DNA of 64,000 bases from Garcia nutans. Taxonomy: Eukaryota > Streptophyta > Magnoliopsida > Malpighiales > Euphorbiaceae. The notes under the pieces were generated by a model, which was given only the letters and a program-made list of their open reading frames with translations, had not been told where the DNA came from and did no database searches. The position numbers and the translations under genes are program-made. Each line of letters opens with the position of its first letter. Position 1 is the first letter of the stretch. The stretch is taken from assembly GCA_947685225.1 (NCBI GenBank), contig CANTUV010000051.1:1488001-1552000 (forward strand), given 5' to 3'. Shown in pieces: positions 1 through 12,220 of this stretch.

Positions 1-341
1 CAGGGAGATTAGATTTGCATGGCCGTGTTCTTCAACTTGCATCTGAAACTTTTCTACATCTATCCTTTCTCTCCAAACAATGTCATATTGATTTCCACGG
101 GCGTGAGAAATAGTTTCCATCACCTTGGAGATGATTTTCCTATTTTGAGTATTCTACCTCCTTTTTATTTTTCATTTCAGCTTCCTTCATATCTTCATCA
201 AACTTTGGCCAAATTGCTTCCAAATTCACATTTTGTAAAGCCACGCTTCAAATTATATTTATTCTACCTTTTATGACAAAAACTCATTAAATTTAATTTA
301 CAATAATAAAAATATAATTAGAATAATTACTAAATAATATG
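1..341 (-). other. Left flank: unidentified exon-like fragment
   Basis: This is host sequence to the left of the Ty3/gypsy insertion. Read on the minus strand, about positions 155 to 1 give an open, hydrophilic, protein-like stretch (it includes VMETISHARGNQYDIVW). Just upstream, about 240-160, a second protein-like stretch lies in another frame, so a frameshift or a splice junction separates them. The rest, about 250-341, is AT-rich. I do not recognise the family. It could be one exon of a gene running off the left edge, or a decayed gene fragment. The plus-strand reading has no family signature. Confidence 0.25.
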
Positions 342-346
342 TAAAA

Positions 347-2822
347 TGTAATACCCCTAATTTTTGAATATTAAATAAATTAGATTTAGATACATTAAAT
401 AAATAATTTAAATAAAATGAAAGAATTTTAAGTGAAATGTATATTTGAAATATATTTAAAGTAAATATAGCATATACATATACCAAACATATACAGCACA
501 TATAAAAGAATAATTAATATATATATAGAGAGAGAGAGAGAGATAAGGATGAAAGAAAAGAGAAGAGTCTTTTCTTTTATTCCTTCTTCTTTGGCGTGAG
601 TTTGAGAGAGAGAGAGAGTCTAGAGGAGAGTTCTTCCATTCATCAAAGAATTGAAGGGATTTCAAGGATTCAAGTGAAGATTTTGAGAATTTTTTATCAA
701 TTGGTAAGTTCCTTTATCATTTTGCAAGTTTTTTCTGAAATTCTACGGAAGAACATGATATTTGGATTTTGGGAATTTTGTATTAGTATGTTTTGATGGC
801 TTATTTGAATATGTATGAAGATGTTGTAAGTAGCTAATGATGATTTTTAAGGTTGGATTGAAAGAGAAGAGATTTCTTTTCTTTCTTCTTTTTTGAATGT
901 GTTGTGAGAGAAAGTGATGATTGATTGAATAAGATGATAGTTATGATATGTTGGGGTTATATAAATGTTAAATTTGTGGGAGAATTATGGATATAAGCTA
1001 AGATGATGATTTAGGGTGTTGTATTGTGGAGTTTGGAATGATTGTCTTTATTTGGTTGAGAGTTTGAAATACAAATTTTGCCTAACATGGCCAGTGACAC
1101 GGCCATATTGTTGGGCGTGTCGATGATGCTAAGTTCTACGTTGATGACACGACCATTAACACGGCCATGTCTCTGAGCATGTCATAGCTTCTGTAAGGCA
1201 AAATAATTGATACGGCCATAAACACGCTCGTGTTGTTAGGCATGTCAAATATTCTGTGAGGCAGCATGAATGACATGGGCAGTGACACGCCCATGTCATT
1301 GGACGTGTCAATGCTTCTGTAAGAGTGAGTTAATGACACGGTCAGTAACACGCCCGTGTTGTTGGGCGTGCCACTTTAGAATAACTCTTTTATTTGCTTT
1401 TCATTTACATTCCTATTTAAATAATTTGATGTTAAGAATACCTTAGAATATAATATTAAATGGTTGTTTATGATCACATTTGGTATAGGCATTGAGAAAG
1501 ATTAGTTTTTTCAACCCTAGTGTTGAAGGGCAACTTGGAAGAGAAGGTTAGAGAAAGTTTTAAAACTTATTTTGGAGTGTTTCCTAAGGTATATACAAAC
1601 TCTTGATAAATGAAATATGTGATTGCATTACATTTTGCCTATTACATTTTGAATGAAAAATGTATTAAGCTACTTGATACATTAAATATTCATGAGTATG
1701 GTGCTAGGACATATGAATTGCTATATATATGAATTATTATGCATTGTCAAAAGCCATTGTTAATGGCTCAATTGAATGAAATGTAAAGCCATTGTTGATT
1801 GCTAGATTGTATAAAATGAGATGCATTATGATTATATGATGATGTTGATATAAATGAGATAAAAGAGGCAATGTGCCTAGCTCGATCATGAGAAAATGAA
1901 AAAGAGATTGATAATGGAAATATAAAATAATTGTGTGCCTAGTATGTTAATCATTTTTTAAAGTTCTGTGTTTGGCGGCATGCCTATATTTGCCTATGGG
2001 GCTAGACGCTTGACATCATTGTGAAAATATTTTTGAGGTGAAAAGACCGGATCGTAAGCCTTGGAAACAAGTCCTTAAAGCTGGGCTGGGTGAAAAGACC
2101 GGGTCGTAAGCCCATGCCTAGTTGGACTGATATATTTATATTTTATCTTCAAGGCTAAACACATGGTGTCATTATGGACCAAAATGGCAACTCTTAGAAT
2201 TGAATGATGTATTAGTTGTTTGGGCCCATGTTTATGTATGTATTTGTGTGAATTATCAAGTGATGAAAGCATATATCCAAAAGTGGTCTTAAATATCATA
2301 TGATGACATAGCATATGAACATTCTGCATTGGCATTATATTTGAATATTATTATTATCAAAGTTTGTATCACTAGGCTTTGGCTTAGCGCGATTGTAATT
2401 CATCGCGCAGGTGACATGGGTGATTCGGTAAAGCCAGAGAGTTCTACTAGACCAGATCAGGTTTAGGCTTTTGTTGATTAAGCCTGAAGTGTTTGTGCTA
2501 CAACAAGATCAGTGCCACTTTGCCAGCATGTACACATTTTATTTTATAGTATATTTTGATATTATGTATATTATATTATGTTTTGAGAGTAAATGTATAT
2601 ATATATGCTGTAAATTAGAAAGAGTGTTTTAAATAATGGAGTAATGTGAGATATTATGTATTTTGATACATATATTTACTTGTATAAATACAAATATTTT
2701 AAATAGTAAGAGACTATGAAAGTTTTTATTAAATCATATTATGATATTTTTATACTGTATATGCATATTTTACATATTGGAAGAGTGTGTATTATACGTT
2801 TATAGGGTATAAGGGTGTTACA
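347..2822 (+). repeat. 5' LTR of the Del-like element
   Basis: This 2,476-bp LTR has TG...CA ends. It contains a microsatellite-like GA tract near 528-543 and 606-620, a block of about five 60-bp tandem units (1082-1372), and a direct duplication of a segment containing gtgaaaagaccgg around 2037-2110. Its 3' partner lacks one copy of that duplication and about 180 bp near 2145-2325, so the two LTRs have diverged by indels as well as substitutions. Confidence 0.92.
1082..1372 (+). repeat. 60-bp tandem units with inverted arms inside the LTR
   Basis: About five imperfect units are spaced near 60 bp. Each carries a variant of gacacGGCCATgt followed by a reverse-complementary gggCGTGTC arm, so each can fold into a short hairpin. 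The best arms are gacacg...cgtgtc, separated by about 14 nt. The same units flank the nested insertion in the 3' LTR (8417-8516 and 10808-11001). The location upstream of the transcribed part of the LTR would suit an enhancer-like U3 repeat, which is inference. Confidence 0.75.
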
Positions 2823-2829
2823 TTTATTT

Positions 2830-2841
2830 TGGTATCAGAGC
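2830..2841 (+). other. Primer-binding site (tRNA-iMet type)
   Basis: Eight bases after the 5' LTR comes tggtatcagagc, complementary to the 3' end of initiator methionine tRNA, the usual primer of Ty3/gypsy chromoviruses. This fixes the plus-strand orientation of the element. Confidence 0.9.
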
Positions 2842-2991
2842 CTGGTTTGAGGTTCTCAACCTAGGTGGGTTATGAGAGAAAAGAAATAGGAATTTTTAAA
2901 TATGGTTTTCATTTATGATACATGCATTGGCACTAGCAGTTTCTGATATTTGATGTGGCAATTTCTGCTATGTTTATAGATATAGGTAGTT

Positions 2992-4230
2992 ATGGCATCT
3001 CGGATGCATCAGTCTACAGAGGGTAGTGCAGAGAGTATGGCTCCTGTTGAGAGTAAAGATAGAGCTAGAGTTGAGATTGTTGGAGAGGCACCTGCTTCTA
3101 TACCAGGGAGATCAACAGTTGATGAGATTTTATTAGGCTGGGTATGGCATATGATGGAGCTGTTGAGGTAGGCTCCAGTACAGCAGCTGCCGCCGCCGCA
3201 ACCATAGTTGCTGACGAGGAAATATAATAAGCTAAGGAAGTTTGGAGCTGGGGACTTTATTGGTACTACAGACCCTACTATAGCAAAGCAGTGGCTAGAT
3301 AGAGTCCAGAGAGTGTTTATCCAGCTGCAGGCTACTCCAGAGGAGAAGTTTGATTATGCCAAATCTCTTTTGCAGAGGGATGCATATGATTGGTGAAAGA
3401 CTGTTTCACATGCTCTGGATGATCCACCAGTCCTGACCTATAATGATTTCCTACGGGAGTTCGAGCAAAAGTATACTCCGAGGGAGTATAAGAATGCAAA
3501 GAAGATAGAGTTCTTGAGTTTGAGGCAGGACACTAGGACAGTGTCAGAGTATGAGATAGAGTTTACTAGGCCGAGTCAGTATGCTGGTGAGATCATTTCT
3601 GATGAGATTGATCAGTGTCGGAGGTTTGAGGAGGGGCTGAGACCTTCTATTATGTATATTAGAGTAGGTTCACGATACCAAGATTTTTCCCAATTGGTTG
3701 CTGCTGCCAGGAGTGTTGAGAGAGCACAGGGTCTTGCAGCAGCTACTAGGGATGAGGGGACCAGAGCTAAGAGACCCCAGAGTGAGGCAGGATCTTCATC
3801 TGTGAAGAGAGGCTGAGGAGGATATTTTCAAAGATTCAGTAGGAGCCAAGGGCAGTCTGGCAGGTCAGTACAACAATAGAGATAAAGGCATAGACCTGCA
3901 ATTTCAGTGGCTAGTGCTCTGACCCCAGTGACTCAGAGATCTGCTTCACCTACCTGCGTTTATTGTGGTAAAGTACATGAAGGTGTTTGCTAGAGGATAG
4001 GTGGACCAATAGTATGTTATAGATGTGGATCACCAGATCATTTTATTAGAAATTATCCAGAGCCATCAGATGATAAATAGACAGATACTGCAGCTTTTCG
4101 ACCCAGTGTTAGAGGAGGTCATAGTAGCACAGGTTTCGATAGGGGTGGTAGATTTGGGTCTGGACAGAGAGGAGATTCTACAGTGAGAGGTAGACCAGAT
4201 AAGGCAGGACCATTACAGTAGGTATATGTG
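2992..4230 (+). pseudogene. gag of the Del-like element (broken)
   Basis: The likely start ATG is at 2992 (MASRMHQSTEGSAESMAPV). The reading stays in one frame but is cut by stops near 3169, 3205, 3394, 3814, 3880 and later. A retrotransposon gag core spans about 3208-3800 (DPTIAKQWLDRVQRVF, then LRQDTRTVSEYEIEFTRPSQYA). Two zinc knuckles follow: CVYCGKVHEGVC from 3955, then CYRCGSPDHFIRNYPE, where the last cysteine has become tyrosine. Several stops are single changes from CAG or TGG codons. In an active element this protein would form the cytoplasmic virus-like particle and bind the RNA; this copy cannot be translated through. Confidence 0.88.
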
Positions 4231-5690
4231 ATGTAGAGGCAGCCAGATGCTTCAACCGTTATTGCTGATACTTTTTCTTTATTTGGTATTTCAGTTCTTG
4301 CTTTGATAGACCCTGGGTTGACTCATTCATATAGTAGTGTATCCATCTTGCCTGTGACTGATTTGTATTTAGAGTCCTTAGGATTTGATGTTTTGGTGAT
4401 AAATCCTTTAGGGCATAGTGTTGTGGTTAGTAGGATGCACCAAGATAGGCCAGTTGTTGTTCAAGATGAGGAATTTCTCGGTGACCTAATTGAGATGCCT
4501 TTCAGGGAGTATGATTTGATTTTAGGCATGGATAGGTTATCCAAGCATGGGGCTGTGGTAGATTGTCAGCAAAAACGTGTTACTCTAAGAACATGTGATA
4601 GTAGAAATATGATGGTATCTAGTGAATAGAGACCTCTTTCATCCATGTTTATTTTAGCTATTTCAGCGAGGAGAATGATTCGGAAGGGATGTGAGGCTTA
4701 TCTTGTTCATGTTATAGATACCAGAGTAGTGAGTTTCCAGCTTGACAATATACCCACAGTTGTCAAGTTTCCAGATATTTTTCCTGAGGAGTTGCCAGGG
4801 ATACCCCCCGAGAGAGAGGTTGAGTTTGGTATCGATTTGTTACCTGGTACCACTCTCATCTCTATTACTTTTTATCGTATGGCACTTGCTGAGCTGAGAG
4901 AGTTAAAGGTGCAGTTGTAGGAGTTATTAGATAAAGGGTTCATCCGCCCTAGTGTGTCCCCGTGGGGAGCACCTATATTATTTGTGAAGAAGAAGGATGA
5001 CACCTTGAGATTGTGTATTGATTACCAACAGTTGAATAAAGTAACTATCAAGAACAAGTATCCATTACCTCAGATAGATGATCTTTTTTATCAGTTGAGG
5101 GGAGCAACAGTATTCTCTAGGATTGATCTTAGATCAGAGTACCATCAGTTGAGAGTCAGAGATGTGGATGTGCATAAGACAGCTTTCCGCATGAGGCATG
5201 AACATTATGAATTTTTGGTGATCACCTTTGGATTGACGAATGCACCAGCAGTATTTATGGATTTGATAAACAGGGTATTCATACCCTATCTAGATCAGTT
5301 TGTTGTGATCTTTATTGATGATATTCTAGTGTATTCACGTAATGAGGAGGATGATGACAAGCATTTGCGGATTGTATTGCAGACTCTGAGAGAGAAACAA
5401 TTGTATGTTAAGCTATCAAAATATGAGTTCTGGCTTGATCAGGTAACTTTTCTCAGTCATGTGGTATCAGCAGAGGGTATTAGAGTTGATCCGAGTAAAG
5501 TTGAGGCTATCTTGAATTGGAGTTCACCTAAAACTGTGACAGAGGTTAGAAGTTTTTTGGGTTTTGCAGGCTATTATCATCGATTTATGAAAGGTTTTTC
5601 TATGATAGCTACCCACTCACCAGATTACTTCAGAAGGGAGTTAGATTTGTATGGACAGATCGGTGTTAGGCGAGTGTTGAGCAGCTAAGA
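4231..5690 (+). pseudogene. Protease and reverse transcriptase region of the Del-like element (broken)
   Basis: The aspartic protease motif near 4300 reads LIDPGLTHSY where the family has an Asp-Ser/Thr-Gly triad, so the active site is altered. The reverse transcriptase follows, with LCIDYQQLNKVTIKNKYPLP from about 5011, FSRIDLRSEYHQL near 5110 and the catalytic FIDDILVYS at about 5311-5337 (both aspartates kept). The thumb reads RSFLGFAGYYHRF near 5550. Stops interrupt it near 4627 and 4918, and a frame change occurs just before 5690. The same frame as gag is used up to there, consistent with one original gag-pol polyprotein. Confidence 0.92.
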
Positions 5691-5693
5691 GAG

Positions 5694-6100
5694 ATGTTGA
5701 CTCAGGCTTCTGTTCTTACTCTGCCTGTGGAAGGTAAACCTTATGTGATTTACAGTGATGTTTCACATAGTGGTTTAGGTTGTGTTTTGATTCAGGAGGG
5801 TAGAGTTATTGCTTATGCCTCTCGACAATTAAAGCCACATGAGCTAAATTACCCGACTCATGATTTGGAGTTAGCAGCCATAGTTTTTGCATTGAAGATT
5901 TGGCGACATTACTTGTATGGGGAGAAGTCTTTTATTTATACTAACCATAAGAGTTTGAAGTATTTGGGTGTTTAGAAAGAGTTGAATCTTCGGTAGAGAC
6001 GGTGATTAGAGTTAATTAAAGACTATGATTGTTAGATTGATTATCACCCTGGCAAGGCAACTATTGTTGTTGATGCCTTGAGTCGAAAGTCTTTGGTAAA
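5694..6100 (+). pseudogene. RNase H region of the Del-like element (broken)
   Basis: The reading frame moves relative to the reverse transcriptase. The region shows VIYSDVSHSGLGCVLIQEG, then AYASRQLKPHELNYPTHDLE and IYTNHKSLKYL, the usual Ty3/gypsy RNase H sequence with its acidic residues. Stops after 5970 interrupt the C-terminal part, which ends with DYHPGKATIVVDALSRK at about 6043-6090. In active copies this domain removes RNA from the RNA-DNA hybrid during reverse transcription. Confidence 0.9.
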
Positions 6101-6329
6101 TTTGACTACTTTTTCACTTTTGTTGCTTGTTGAGTTAAGAGTGTTGCATGTCGAATTTGAGTCTTGTAATGATGGTGCTTTGATGGCTCAGTTGCAGTTA
6201 AGGCCAGTGTTGTTGGATCAGATTAGGGAGGCTCAGTTGGTAAATAAGAAAATTTAGAAGATTGTGTTGGATTGCCAAAAGGGGGAGAGTCGAGACTTTC
6301 ATGTAAGAAATGATGGCAATCTGTGGTTC

Positions 6330-7640
6330 AGAGATAGGTTATGTATTCCTGACAATGTTGAATTAAAGAGGGTGATTTTGGAGGAATCGCATCAGCCAAT
6401 TTATGCTATGCACCCTGGGAGTAACATGATGTATTAAGATTTGAAGCAGTATTATTGGTGGTCAGGTATGAAGAGAGACATAGCAGAGTTTATTTTCAAA
6501 TGTCTCACTTATCAAAGAGTGAAAGCTGAGCACCAAGTTCCTTCAGGGTTGCTTCAGCCTTTGTTAGTACGAGAGTGAAAATGGGAACGAGTAACGATGA
6601 ATTTTGTGACTGGACTGCCTTTGACCCAAAAGAAGCATGATGTGATCTGGATAATAGTTGATCGAATGACAAAGACAACTCATTTTCTTCCAGTTCGGAT
6701 GGATTATTCTCTTGAGAGATTGGCTGAACTGTATATTAGTGAGATAGTGAGGTTGCATGGAGTCCCAGTTTCTTTGGTGTCAGACCGAGATCCCAGGTTT
6801 ACATTGAGATTTTAGAGGAGTTTGCATAATGTATTGGGTTCTTGATTGCATTTTAGTACTATTTTTTATCCTCAGACAAATGGACAATCAAAAAGAGTGA
6901 TACAGATTTTAGAGGATATGTTAATGAGTTGTATCATTGATTTCAGTGGAAGTTAGGATAGATTCTTGTCATTGATTGAGTTTGCATATAATAACAGTCA
7001 TCAGTCTAGTATTGAAATGACACCTTATGAAGCCTTGTATGGCAGAAGATTCATAGCATCTTTGTGTTGGGATGAGGTTGGAAAAGGTAAATTGGTCTTG
7101 ATTTGATTAAGAAACAAAAGAGAAAGTAAAGGTGATTCGGGGTCGTCTAAAAGCAGCTTCAGATCGACAAAACTCCTATTCAGATTTAAAAATAAGAGAC
7201 ATAGACTTCGGTGTAGGAGATAATGTGTTTTTAAAAGTGTATCTTTGGAAGAAAATTTTGAGATTTGGCCACAAAGGGAAGTTAAGTCCTCGTTTCATAG
7301 GACTATATGAGATACTGGAGAGAGTTTGTCTAATGGCCTATAGACTGGCTTTGCTGCCTGAGTTGGACTGAATACATAATATTTTTCATATCTTTATGCT
7401 TCGGAGGTACAGGTCAGACCCGTCTCATATTTTGTCAGTGGAATTTATTGAAGTAAGTTCGGATCTGACTTATGAGAAAGAACCAGTAGCGATCTTGGCA
7501 CGAGAAGTAAAAGAGTTGAGAAATAAGAAAGTCCCACTTGTGAAAGTTCTTTGGAGAAATCATAACACTAAGGAGACGACATGGGAGAGTGAATAGATGA
7601 TGTGGAGTCAATATCCTCAATTATTCCAGAGTTGATAGGA
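6330..7640 (+). pseudogene. Integrase with C-terminal chromodomain-like segment (broken)
   Basis: The N-terminal HHCC zinc module is recognisable around 6390-6530 (AMHPGSNMMY, then KCLTYQRVKAEH, with the second zinc cysteine changed to tyrosine). The catalytic core runs from about 6590: FVTGLPLTQKKHD, WIIVDRMTKTTHF with the first Asp, SLVSDRDPRF with the second Asp, and NGQSKRVIQ at 6879-6905, where the family's catalytic Glu is replaced by Lys (codon 6891-6893). Stops and a frame change occur between 6813 and 7132. The C-terminus (7396-7596) reads LAREVKELRNKKVPLVKVLW then a TTWESE end, as in Tekay/Del chromodomains that target integration to heterochromatin. Confidence 0.88.
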
Positions 7641-7665
7641 ATAATTTCGAGGGCGAAATTCTCTT

Positions 7666-7678
7666 AAGGGGGAGAGAA
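7666..7678 (+). other. Polypurine tract
   Basis: The purine run aagggggagagaa ends two bases before the 3' LTR. It is the standard site for priming plus-strand DNA in LTR elements and confirms the LTR boundary at 7680. Confidence 0.85.
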
Positions 7679-7679
7679 T

Positions 7680-10600
7680 TGTAATACCCCTATTTTTTAA
7701 ATTTTAAAAAAAATTAAATTTGGATACATTAAATAAATAATTTAAATAAAATAAAAGGATTTTAAGTGAAATGTATATTTGAAATATATTTAAAGTAAAT
7801 ATAACATATACATATACCAAACATATACAACACATATAAAAGAATAATTAATATATATATAGAGAGAGATAAGGATGAAAGAAAAGAGAAGAGTCTTTTC
7901 TTTTCTTTCTTCTTCTTTCACGTGAGTTTGAGAGAGAGAGAGAGAGAGAGTCTAGAGAAGAGTTCTTCCATTCATCAAAGAATTGAAGGGATTTTCAAGG
8001 ATTCAAGTGAAGATTTTGAGGATTTTTCATCAATTGGTAAGTTCTTTTATCATTTTGCAAGTTTTTTTGGAATTCTATGGAAGAACATGATATTTGGATT
8101 TTGGGAATTTTGTATTAGTATGTTTTGATGGCTTATTTGAATATGTATGAAAATGTTGTACATATTTAATGATGAATTTTAAAGTTGGATTGAAAGAGAA
8201 GAGATTTTTTTTTCTTTCTTCTTCTTTGAATGTGTTGTGAGAGAAGTGATAATTAATTGAATAAGATGATAGTTATGATAATGTTGGGGTTATATAAATG
8301 TTAAATTTGTTGGAGAATTATGGATATAAGCTAAGATGACGATTTAGGGTGCTGTATTATGGAGTTTGGAATGATTGTATTTATTTGGTTGAGAGTTCGA
8401 AATACAGATTTTGCCTGACATGGCCAATGACACGGCCATGTCATTGGGCGTGTCGATGGTGCTGATTTCCACGTTGATGACATGACCATTAACACGACCA
8501 TGTCCCTGAGCGTGTCTGTAGACCCTTAATTTTTGACCCGATTCGGTCCAATATATTTTAATTAGTCTAAAATAATTTTTGTATTTTTAGTATTTATTTT
8601 TTATAATTTTTAAAAATTATTATTATAATAAAAATAATAAAAATAAATAAATAAAAATAAAAATCGGCGACAAAAAAATCGGTGACGAAAAAGTCATCCC
8701 CGAAAATAGTGGACGAAATGGCCTTGGGCCATTTCGCCCGCAGGAGTTTCCTAGGGGCGAAATGGCCCGCAACCCGCCTAGAGAGCCCTCGCAAGTTTTT
8801 GCAGTAATTTTTTTTGCCAGCAAAATTTTTCCGACGTAATTTTTTTCGAAACCAAATAGAATTTGGTTTCGATTTCCTTTTCCTAATTAAATATAGTTTC
8901 CTTAAACAATTAAGATTAATCATCGAAATTTTCTATAAATAAGACTAAAAACAACACAGAAGAGGGGAGGACAATGGGAGGAAAATTTTAGAGGAAAAAA
9001 AAAAAGAAAAACTTAGGAACGATCGGACTTTAAGAAGAGAACATTGGATTTGAACTGAAACGGGGAGACTTCAGATTTGAAAGGAGCAACAAGCAAGTTA
9101 ATAATTCATCAAAGCAGCAACCTTGCCTTTGTCCTTGTTCATTCAAAAAGTAATTTTTGGTGGAACCAACGAACGAAGGTTTGAATGTTTAATTTCTTTT
9201 ATTTCTTACAGTAGCTTCGTTCTTTATTTGATTCATAAGATTATACCTTCGATCTTTGAAGATGTAATAATTTGATCTTCGTTCCAAAAACCTTAAATGA
9301 TTTCTTCTGTTTCTAAATACCTTAAAAACCTTAATTCATTTCTTTGTTTTCCAAAAACCTTAAATGATTCCCTCTGTTTCTTTAAAACTCAAGAACCCTA
9401 ACTTTGTTTCTTCTAAAATTTAGAACCCTAAATTGATCCTTTTATTTCCAAAAACCCTAAAAAATACTTTTTTTTCCAAAAACCTTAAATCGTCTTGCCT
9501 ATTTCCAAAAACTTTATAAACTTTAAACTATTTTCTTTAACTTCAAAACTAAAACAGTAAACCCTCAAACCAATTATTCTAAACCCTAATTTTCCTAAAC
9601 CCTAATTCCCTCAAATTCCTTAAAGCCTAAAACCCTAATTCTAAACCCAAAATTCCAAAACCCTAAAAACCAAAATAACAATCTGTTACCAAACATATTT
9701 ATTTTAAATCACAATAGCATTATTTTTATAAAACATCCAAAACCCTAAATCTTTAAAACGTCCAGTAGCATTATTCATTTAAAAAATAATATTAGTTACT
9801 CAAAATTTCAAAACCCTATTTTCTAAATTCTAAACCCTAAAATCTTAAGCTAGTTTTCAAAATTTTCTGGTATTAACTTTCCGCCCATTAACCGGCTAGC
9901 GGGACCGCCGTATGGGCTCGTCGAAGGGGTCAATATTCATTTGTGAATTATGAGTCCGCATATTTAACTTTCCTTTTTCCAAAGCCCTAATTTAGTAATT
10001 AAAATTCTAAAATCATATTTTAAGATGCGAACCCTAAATTATATATTTATTGCTTTATTTAATTTTAGATTTGATTATGTAGTTTATTATATACTTTGAT
10101 TTATTTAATTTCAATGCTTGATTTATTTAATTTATCATGGATGAATGCTTATTATATATTTTGATTGATGTTTAATATCTTTGATAATGATTTATTTATT
10201 ATGAATGGTTATTTACTTTTATCGATTTTTTATTTTCAAATGTTATAAGAGGTATATTTCCACTTTTTGGATATCTCATTAGTTACATATCATGTAATTT
10301 AAATTGCTTTTATATTTTGGACCAATGTAAAGGATATGTTTCTACCTTTTGGTGGGTGTCCTGTTAGCTTAGGCATGGATAATGTAAGGGCATATTTCCA
10401 TCTTCGGATGGGTGTCCATTTATTTGCTTTACTTGGACATTGCTTTGATTTTAATATAACGATGCTTTATTTCAATTGTTGCATGTAATATGGATAATAT
10501 TGTTATACTTAAGAATTTTATAATATTAAAACCTGTAAAGGAGGCCGATTCCAATGAACCGGGCGTTGTGGGGGTGCTGGGTCATTTCTCACCTTCCCCA

Positions 10601-12215
10601 CACGTACCCAACTTTCCGAACCCATTAGGAGATTGGGGATTCCTTAGAAATCAAGTCATTCACCCCTTTCTTTTTTTCCGGCTCGTCCGGGTGGCGACTC
10701 CATTTTCTCCGGACTTAGGCCCGTGTTCTCTAAGGCTCCGAGCCTAAACAGTGCCGAAGTCGCAAGAACCATTCCACCGGGAGTGGGGAAAAAAATCCCC
10801 GCTCACAGTGTCGTAGCTTCTGTAAGGCAAAATAATTAACACAGCCATAACACGCCCGTGTTGTTAGGCATGTCAAATGTTCTGTGAGACAGCATGAATG
10901 ACACAGGCAGTGACATGCACATGTCATTGGACGTGTTAATCTTCTGTGAGAGTGAGTTAATGACATGGTCAGTAAAACGCCCGTGTTGTTGGGCGTGTCA
11001 CTTAAGAATAACTCTTTTCTTTGTTTTTCATTTACAATTCCTATTTAAATAATTTAATGTTTAGAATACCTTAGAATGTGATGTTAAATGGTTATTTATG
11101 ATCACATTTGGTATAGGCATTGAGAGAGATTAGTTTGCCCAACACTAGTGTTGAAGAGCAACTTGGAAGGGAAGGTTAGAGAAAGTTTTAAAGCTTATTT
11201 TGGAGTGTTTCCTAAGGTATGTACAAACTCTTGATAAATGAAATATGTGATTGCATTACATTTGGCCTAACACATTTTGAATGAAAAAAGTGTTAAGCTA
11301 CTTGATACATTAAGTATTCATGAGTATGGTGTTAGGACATGTGAATTGCTATATATATGAATTATTATGCATTGTGAAAAGCATTGTTAATGGCTCAATT
11401 GAATGAAATGTAAAGTCATTGTTGATGGCTAGATTGTATAAAATGAGATGCATTATGATTATATGATGATGTTGATATAAATGAGATAAATGAGGCAATG
11501 TGCCTAACTTGAACATGAGAAAATGAAAAAGAGATTGATAATGGAAATATGAAATAATTGTGTGCCTAGTATGTTATTCAATTTTCAGAATTCTGTGTTT
11601 GACAGCATGCCTATATTTACCTATGGAGCTAGACGCTTGACGTCATTATGAAAATATTTTTGAGGTGAAAAGACTGGGTCGTAAGCTCATGCCTAGTTAG
11701 ACTGATATATTGATATTTTGGCATTGTATTTGAATATTGTTATTATCAAAGTTTATACCACTAGGCTTCGGCTTAGCGCGATTGTAATTCATCGCGCAGG
11801 TGATAGGGGTGATTCGGTAGAGTTGGAGAGTTCTCCTAGGCCAGATCGGATTTAGGCTTTTGTTGATTAAGCTTGAAGTGTTTATGCTACAGCAATATCA
11901 GTGCCACTTTGCCAGCATGTACATATTTTATTTTATAGTATATTTTGACATTATGTATATTATATTATGTTTTGAGAGTTAATATGTATATATATATGCT
12001 GTAAATTATAAAGAGTATTTTAAATAATGGAGTAATGTGAGATATCATATTTTCTGATACATATATATATACCTTCATAAATATAAATATTTTAAATAAT
12101 AAGGGACTATAAAAGTTTTTATCAAACCGGATTGTGATATTTTTATACTGTATATGCATATTTTATATATTGGGAGAATGTGCATTATACGTTTATAGGG
12201 TATAAGGGTGTTACA
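7680..12215 (+). repeat. 3' LTR of the Del-like element (interrupted)
   Basis: This copy matches the 5' LTR from its TGTAATACCCC start to its GTGTTACA end. A 2,291-bp foreign insertion with a duplicated GTGTC lies at 8517-10807. Without the insertion the LTR is about 2,240 bp, shorter than its partner because of deletions equivalent to 5' LTR positions about 2037-2091 and 2145-2325. Confidence 0.9.
8517..10807 (+). mobile_element. Solo LTR, Tat-like (Ty3/gypsy)
   Basis: The insertion starts TGTAGACCCTTAATTTTTG and ends CCCCGCTCACA. It is flanked by GTGTC at 8512-8516 and 10808-10812, so it is a complete single LTR with its target duplication. No internal domain or second LTR is present, which is the product expected from LTR-LTR recombination. 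A probable TATA box (tataaata, about 8933-8941) lies 420 bp in. The region 9280-9850 is rich in aaccctaa-like motifs. The 3' end holds gtggcgactcc at about 10691, a motif familiar from Tat/Retand-type LTRs. The plus-strand orientation follows from the family-specific ends. A second member of this family lies at 58464-60184. Confidence 0.85.
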
Positions 12216-12220
12216 TAAAA

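Larger units (their letters stand above)
347..12215 (+). mobile_element. Ty3/gypsy retrotransposon, Tekay/Del-like chromovirus (degenerate, full-length)
   Basis: The element is bounded by two long direct LTRs that begin TGTAATACCCC and end GTGTTACA. A 5-bp target duplication TAAAA occurs at 342-346 and 12216-12220. A primer-binding site follows the 5' LTR and a purine tract precedes the 3' LTR. The internal part encodes, in order, gag with zinc knuckles, protease, reverse transcriptase, RNase H, integrase and a C-terminal chromodomain-like segment. That order is Ty3/gypsy, and the chromodomain plus LTRs of about 2.4 kb point to the Tekay/Del clade. Many premature stops, frame changes near 5690 and between 6815 and 7132, and altered catalytic residues show that it cannot move on its own. 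A second element is nested in the 3' LTR. Confidence 0.93.

Noticed and set aside
19..276. An 85-codon plus-strand open frame at the left edge
   Set aside because: It is antisense to a more protein-like minus-strand stretch and has a Phe/Leu/Pro-rich composition typical of a shadow frame.
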